Assembly (NCBI GenBank): GCA_002391625.1
Contig: DGFJ01000043.1
Location: 1-15,113, forward strand
Length of the DNA: 15,113 nucleotides
From: Ruminococcaceae bacterium UBA3903
GTDB lineage: Bacteria > Bacillota > Clostridia > Oscillospirales > Acutalibacteraceae
Direction of reading: 5' to 3'
Numbering within the stretch: the first letter of the stretch is position 1; each line of letters opens with the position of its first letter. A model generated the notes under the pieces. That model did no database searches, had not been told where the DNA came from, and was given only the letters and a program-made list of their open reading frames with translations. This document shows positions 12,968 through 15,113 of the stretch, piece by piece. The position numbers and the translations under genes were made by a program.

Positions 12968-13708
12968 ATGGCAGTAGTATCAATGAAACAACTTTTGGAG
13001 GCCGGTGTACATTTTGGTCACCAAACAAGAAGATGGAACCCTAAGATGGCAGAATACATCTTCACAGAGCGTAACGGTATCTATATCATCGACCTACAGA
13101 AAACTGTTAAGAAATTAGAGGAAGCATATGCTTTTGTTCGTGATCTTTCAGTTGAGGGTAAAAGTGTACTATTCGTAGGCACAAAAAAACAGGCTCAAGA
13201 TTCTGTTAAAGAAGAGGCTGAGCGTGCAGGTGCTTATTATGTAAACGCTAGATGGTTAGGCGGTATGCTAACTAACTTTACAACAATAAAAAGAAGAATA
13301 GCTCGTTTAAAGCAGCTTCGTAAAATGGAGGAAGACGGTACATTTGAGCTTCTACCAAAGAAGGAAGTTATCAAGTTAAATCATGAGATTGAAAAGCTTG
13401 AGAAATTTATGGGCGGCATTAAAGAGATGAAGGACGCACCTGGTGCTTTGTTCATCGTTGACCCACGCAAGGAAAGAATTGCAGTAGCAGAGGCTAAAAA
13501 TCTAGGTATTCCTATTGTAGCTATTGTTGATACAAACTGTGACCCTGATGAAATTGATTACGTTATTCCTGGTAATGACGATGCTATCCGTGCTGTTAAG
13601 CTAATTGCTGGCACAATGGCAAATGCTATTATCGAAGGTAACGAGGGTCAGATGGGTGCGGCTGCAAAGGACAACGAAGCAGAAAAAACTGCTGAAGCAG
13701 CAGAATAA
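12968..13708 (+). CDS. rpsB: 30S ribosomal protein S2
   Basis: 246 residues with the signature of S2: MKQLLEAGVHFGHQTRRWNP at the start, IFTERNGIYIIDLQKT, FVGTKKQA, RWLGGMLTNF, and FIVDPRKERIAVAEA then PIVAIVDTNCDPD and IPGNDDAIRA. S2 is one of the last proteins to join the small subunit and sits between head and body near S1. AAGGAGG at 12954-12960 is a strong ribosome site. The acidic, alanine-rich C-terminal tail (about 225-246) is a normal extension. Its leader carries competing RNA structures, and tsf follows after 87 bases. Confidence 0.98.
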   Translation: MAVVSMKQLLEAGVHFGHQTRRWNPKMAEYIFTERNGIYIIDLQKTVKKLEEAYAFVRDLSVEGKSVLFVGTKKQAQDSVKEEAERAGAYYVNARWLGGMLTNFTTIKRRIARLKQLRKMEEDGTFELLPKKEVIKLNHEIEKLEKFMGGIKEMKDAPGALFIVDPRKERIAVAEAKNLGIPIVAIVDTNCDPDEIDYVIPGNDDAIRAVKLIAGTMANAIIEGNEGQMGAAAKDNEAEKTAEAAE

Positions 13709-13730
13709 AGTTGTTTTAATGTGAAATTAT

Positions 13731-13752
13731 CAGGGTGGGTTTTCCTGCCCTG
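13731..13752 (+). terminator. Intercistronic hairpin between rpsB and tsf
   Basis: CAGGGTGGG (13731-13739) pairs with CCTGCCCTG (13744-13752), nine pairs including two G-U, around TTTT. There is no T-run after it, so it is more likely a partial attenuator or RNA-processing stem that lowers tsf output relative to rpsB than a full stop. TATAAT at 13761-13766 follows but has no -35. Confidence 0.5.
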
Positions 13753-13795
13753 TATTACTGTATAATACAATTTAAATATGAGAGGGATGTTTTAA

Positions 13796-14704
13796 ATGGC
13801 TTTTACAGCAAAAGACGTTAAGGCTCTAAGAGAAAAAACCGGTTGCGGTATGATGGATTGTAAAAAAGCACTAACAGAGGCTAATGGCGATATGGACGTA
13901 GCTTTAGACTTTTTAAGAGAACAAGGCTTGGCTAAACAAGCTAAGAAGAGTGGCAGAATTGCAGCTGAGGGTGTTGCTTATGCAAAAACTAATGCTGATG
14001 GTACAGTTGGTGTAGTTATCGAGGTTAATGCAGAAACTGATTTTGTTGCCAAAAATGCTGACTTCCAAGCCTTTGTTGACACTTGTGCTCAGACAGTTAT
14101 GGATAATAATCCTGCTGATGTAGATGCGTTATTAGCTTTAAATGCATCTGGTGCTGACACAACAATTGCTGATATGCTACAGGAAAAGGTTTTGACAATA
14201 GGCGAGAACATTAAAATTCGTCGTTTTGCTCGTTATGAGGGCAGCGTAGCTGCTTATATTCATGCTGCTGGTAGAATTGGTGTTTTAGTAAACTTTGATA
14301 CTGATGTTGCTGCTAATGATGGGTTCGCAGCATATGCCAAAGATATTGCAATGCAGATCGCAGCAGCAAATCCATTGTTCTTAAATGAGGCAGCTGTGCC
14401 AGCTGATGTCATTGAGCATGAGAAAAAGATTTTAGCTGAGCAGGTAGCCAATGAGGGTAAACCAGCCGCTATTATTGATAAAATTGTTATGGGCAAAATA
14501 GGTAAATACTATAAAGAAAACTGCTTGGTAGATCAACCATTTGTTAAAGACCCTGATTTATCTGTTACAAAGTACACAGCTAATGTGGCTAAGGAGCTTG
14601 GCGGTAAAATTGCAATCACAGGCTTTGTTCGCTTTGAAAAGGGCGAGGGCTTGGAAAAACGTGAGGACAATTTTGCAGATGAAGTTGCTAGTATGGTAAA
14701 ATAA
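13796..14704 (+). CDS. tsf: Elongation factor Ts
   Basis: 302 residues, the normal length for Clostridia. The N-terminal UBA-like domain is LREKTGCGMMDCKKALTEA with the usual helical hairpin (about 1-55). NAETDFVAKN (about 78-87) is the conserved TDFV motif whose Asp-Phe inserts next to the EF-Tu Mg2+/nucleotide site, and the two core subdomains follow (IRRFARYEG near 142, ITGFVRFEKGEG near 275). It regenerates EF-Tu-GTP by nucleotide exchange. AGAGGG precedes the ATG by about 10 bases. It is in the standard rpsB-tsf order, but no pyrH follows within the window. Confidence 0.98.
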   Translation: MAFTAKDVKALREKTGCGMMDCKKALTEANGDMDVALDFLREQGLAKQAKKSGRIAAEGVAYAKTNADGTVGVVIEVNAETDFVAKNADFQAFVDTCAQTVMDNNPADVDALLALNASGADTTIADMLQEKVLTIGENIKIRRFARYEGSVAAYIHAAGRIGVLVNFDTDVAANDGFAAYAKDIAMQIAAANPLFLNEAAVPADVIEHEKKILAEQVANEGKPAAIIDKIVMGKIGKYYKENCLVDQPFVKDPDLSVTKYTANVAKELGGKIAITGFVRFEKGEGLEKREDNFADEVASMVK

Positions 14705-14744
14705 GTCATTGTTTAGTAACACTGGCTTAAAGTTATTTTATTAT

Positions 14745-14772
14745 AGCTGTAGCATTTACGTAGGCTGTTTTT
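14745..14772 (+). terminator. Weak terminator after tsf
   Basis: AGC (14745-14747) with GCT (14764-14766) and a few inner pairs, followed directly by T6 (14767-14772). The stem is poor but the T-run position is right. Confidence 0.35.
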
Positions 14773-14807
14773 TGTTTTCGTAAAAAACTGTTTAAATTTT
14801 AATATTT

Positions 14808-14845
14808 ATATATGAGGGGTGTCTTTGAAGACGCCCCTCATATAT
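14808..14845. terminator. Long, nearly perfect hairpin after tsf
   Basis: The 18 bases at 14808-14825 pair with 14828-14845 with one G-U pair; the key part is TGAGGGG-T-GTCTT with AAGAC-G-CCCCTCA. Neither side has a clear T-tract. It is probably the main transcription block between the rpsB-tsf operon and whatever lies to the right; another role is possible. Confidence 0.55.
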
Positions 14846-15015
14846 TGTTATATATACATTAATAACATAGTAAAATATAAAAACATTTCTCAATTGTTGA
14901 AATGGATAATTTAAGGACAAGTCCTTGTGGTGTAGACGGCTTGTATAAATAATATAATAGTTAATGAAATGTAAATGATAATGTTACTTTTAATTAATGG
15001 TATATAGTTAATTGT
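14846..15015. other. AT-rich intergenic stretch, no gene seen
   Basis: I see no coding frame here. The only structure is a palindrome AAGGAC-AA-GTCCTT (14913-14926), a possible operator, and a TATAAT at 14953-14958 with no convincing -35. It forms the 3' exon side of the group II intron. Confidence 0.5.
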
Positions 15016-15113
15016 GTCGGATGGGGGTAGACCCTACCTCTCACACCACCTTGCGTACCGTTGGGTACACGATAGTTCAATAGTTTTAGCGTAACACCCC
15101 ATATCCAATTGGA
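15016..15113 (-). mobile_element. Group II intron 3' end (domains V and VI), partial
   Basis: On the minus strand domain V reads ACTATC (15076-15071), GTGTACC (15070-15064), loop CAAC, GGTACGC (15059-15053), bulge AA, GGTGGT (15050-15045): all arms pair, with the two-base bulge in the expected place. GTGAGAGG follows (15044-15037). The phrase GGTACGCAAGGTGGTGTGAG closely matches the 3' ends of bacterial group II introns as I remember them. Domain VI follows, with a candidate branch-point A at 15022 and the end CCATCCGAC, which parallels the common CCTACTCGAT, so the intron likely ends at 15016. The reverse transcriptase gene would lie to the right, outside the window. Confidence 0.65.

Noticed and set aside
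1..15113. CRISPR array or defence island
   Set aside because: No regularly spaced repeats with unique spacers and no nuclease or defence-type genes are present.

Overview
This is an AT-rich, mostly plus-strand window from a bacterial chromosome. It most likely comes from an anaerobic low-GC Firmicute of the Clostridia type. The evidence is a four-subunit 2-oxoacid:ferredoxin oxidoreductase operon, a YlmC/YmxH-type PRC-barrel protein next to rpsB-tsf, an r1t-type phage holin, strong AGGAGG ribosome binding sites and consensus sigma-A promoters. I cannot name the species from sequence alone.

Layout. Positions 1-900 are the lysis end of a prophage: the C-terminal part of a peptidoglycan-binding endolysin, an XhlA-like membrane/coiled-coil protein, an r1t-type holin and a terminator. 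A tandem 11-bp repeat and two minus-strand tRNA genes follow (tRNA-Pro CGG at 1039-1115, tRNA-Gln CTG at 1184-1257), with their own promoter and terminators. The tRNA-Pro 3' end faces the prophage and is a plausible attachment site. Positions 1349-4093 hold a zinc-ribbon membrane protein behind 30-bp-phased repeats, then an O-acetylhomoserine sulfhydrylase (MetY) overlapping or abutting a ParA/MinD-like P-loop ATPase. Positions 4125-4194 form a large imperfect inverted repeat. The 2-oxoacid:ferredoxin oxidoreductase operon lies at 4280-6874, in the order ferredoxin (delta), alpha, beta, gamma, tightly packed and closed by a terminator.

Positions 7066-10144 carry an iron-sulfur flavoprotein/FMN reductase, a HAD phosphatase-like protein with an Asn in motif I, an aldo/keto reductase, and a Crp/Fnr-family regulator translationally close to it. 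Positions 10308-11513 are a self-contained MarR-regulator plus YczE-type membrane protein operon with a textbook promoter/operator. A minus-strand SGNH hydrolase follows (11598-12230). Positions 12523-14704 carry the YlmC-like protein and the rpsB-tsf translation operon; rpsB is preceded by a leader RNA with two mutually exclusive folds. The right edge (15016-15113, minus strand) is the 3' end (domains V and VI) of a bacterial group II intron whose body and reverse transcriptase would lie outside the window.

Together the metabolic genes suggest amino-acid sulfur assimilation (MetY) and ferredoxin-dependent oxidation of branched-chain or other 2-oxoacids, as in amino-acid fermenting anaerobes. 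The most unusual signals are non-coding: the rpsB leader, the 4125-4194 inverted repeat, the phased repeats at 1349-1410, the prophage/tRNA junction with its G73 tRNA-Pro, and the group II intron tail.
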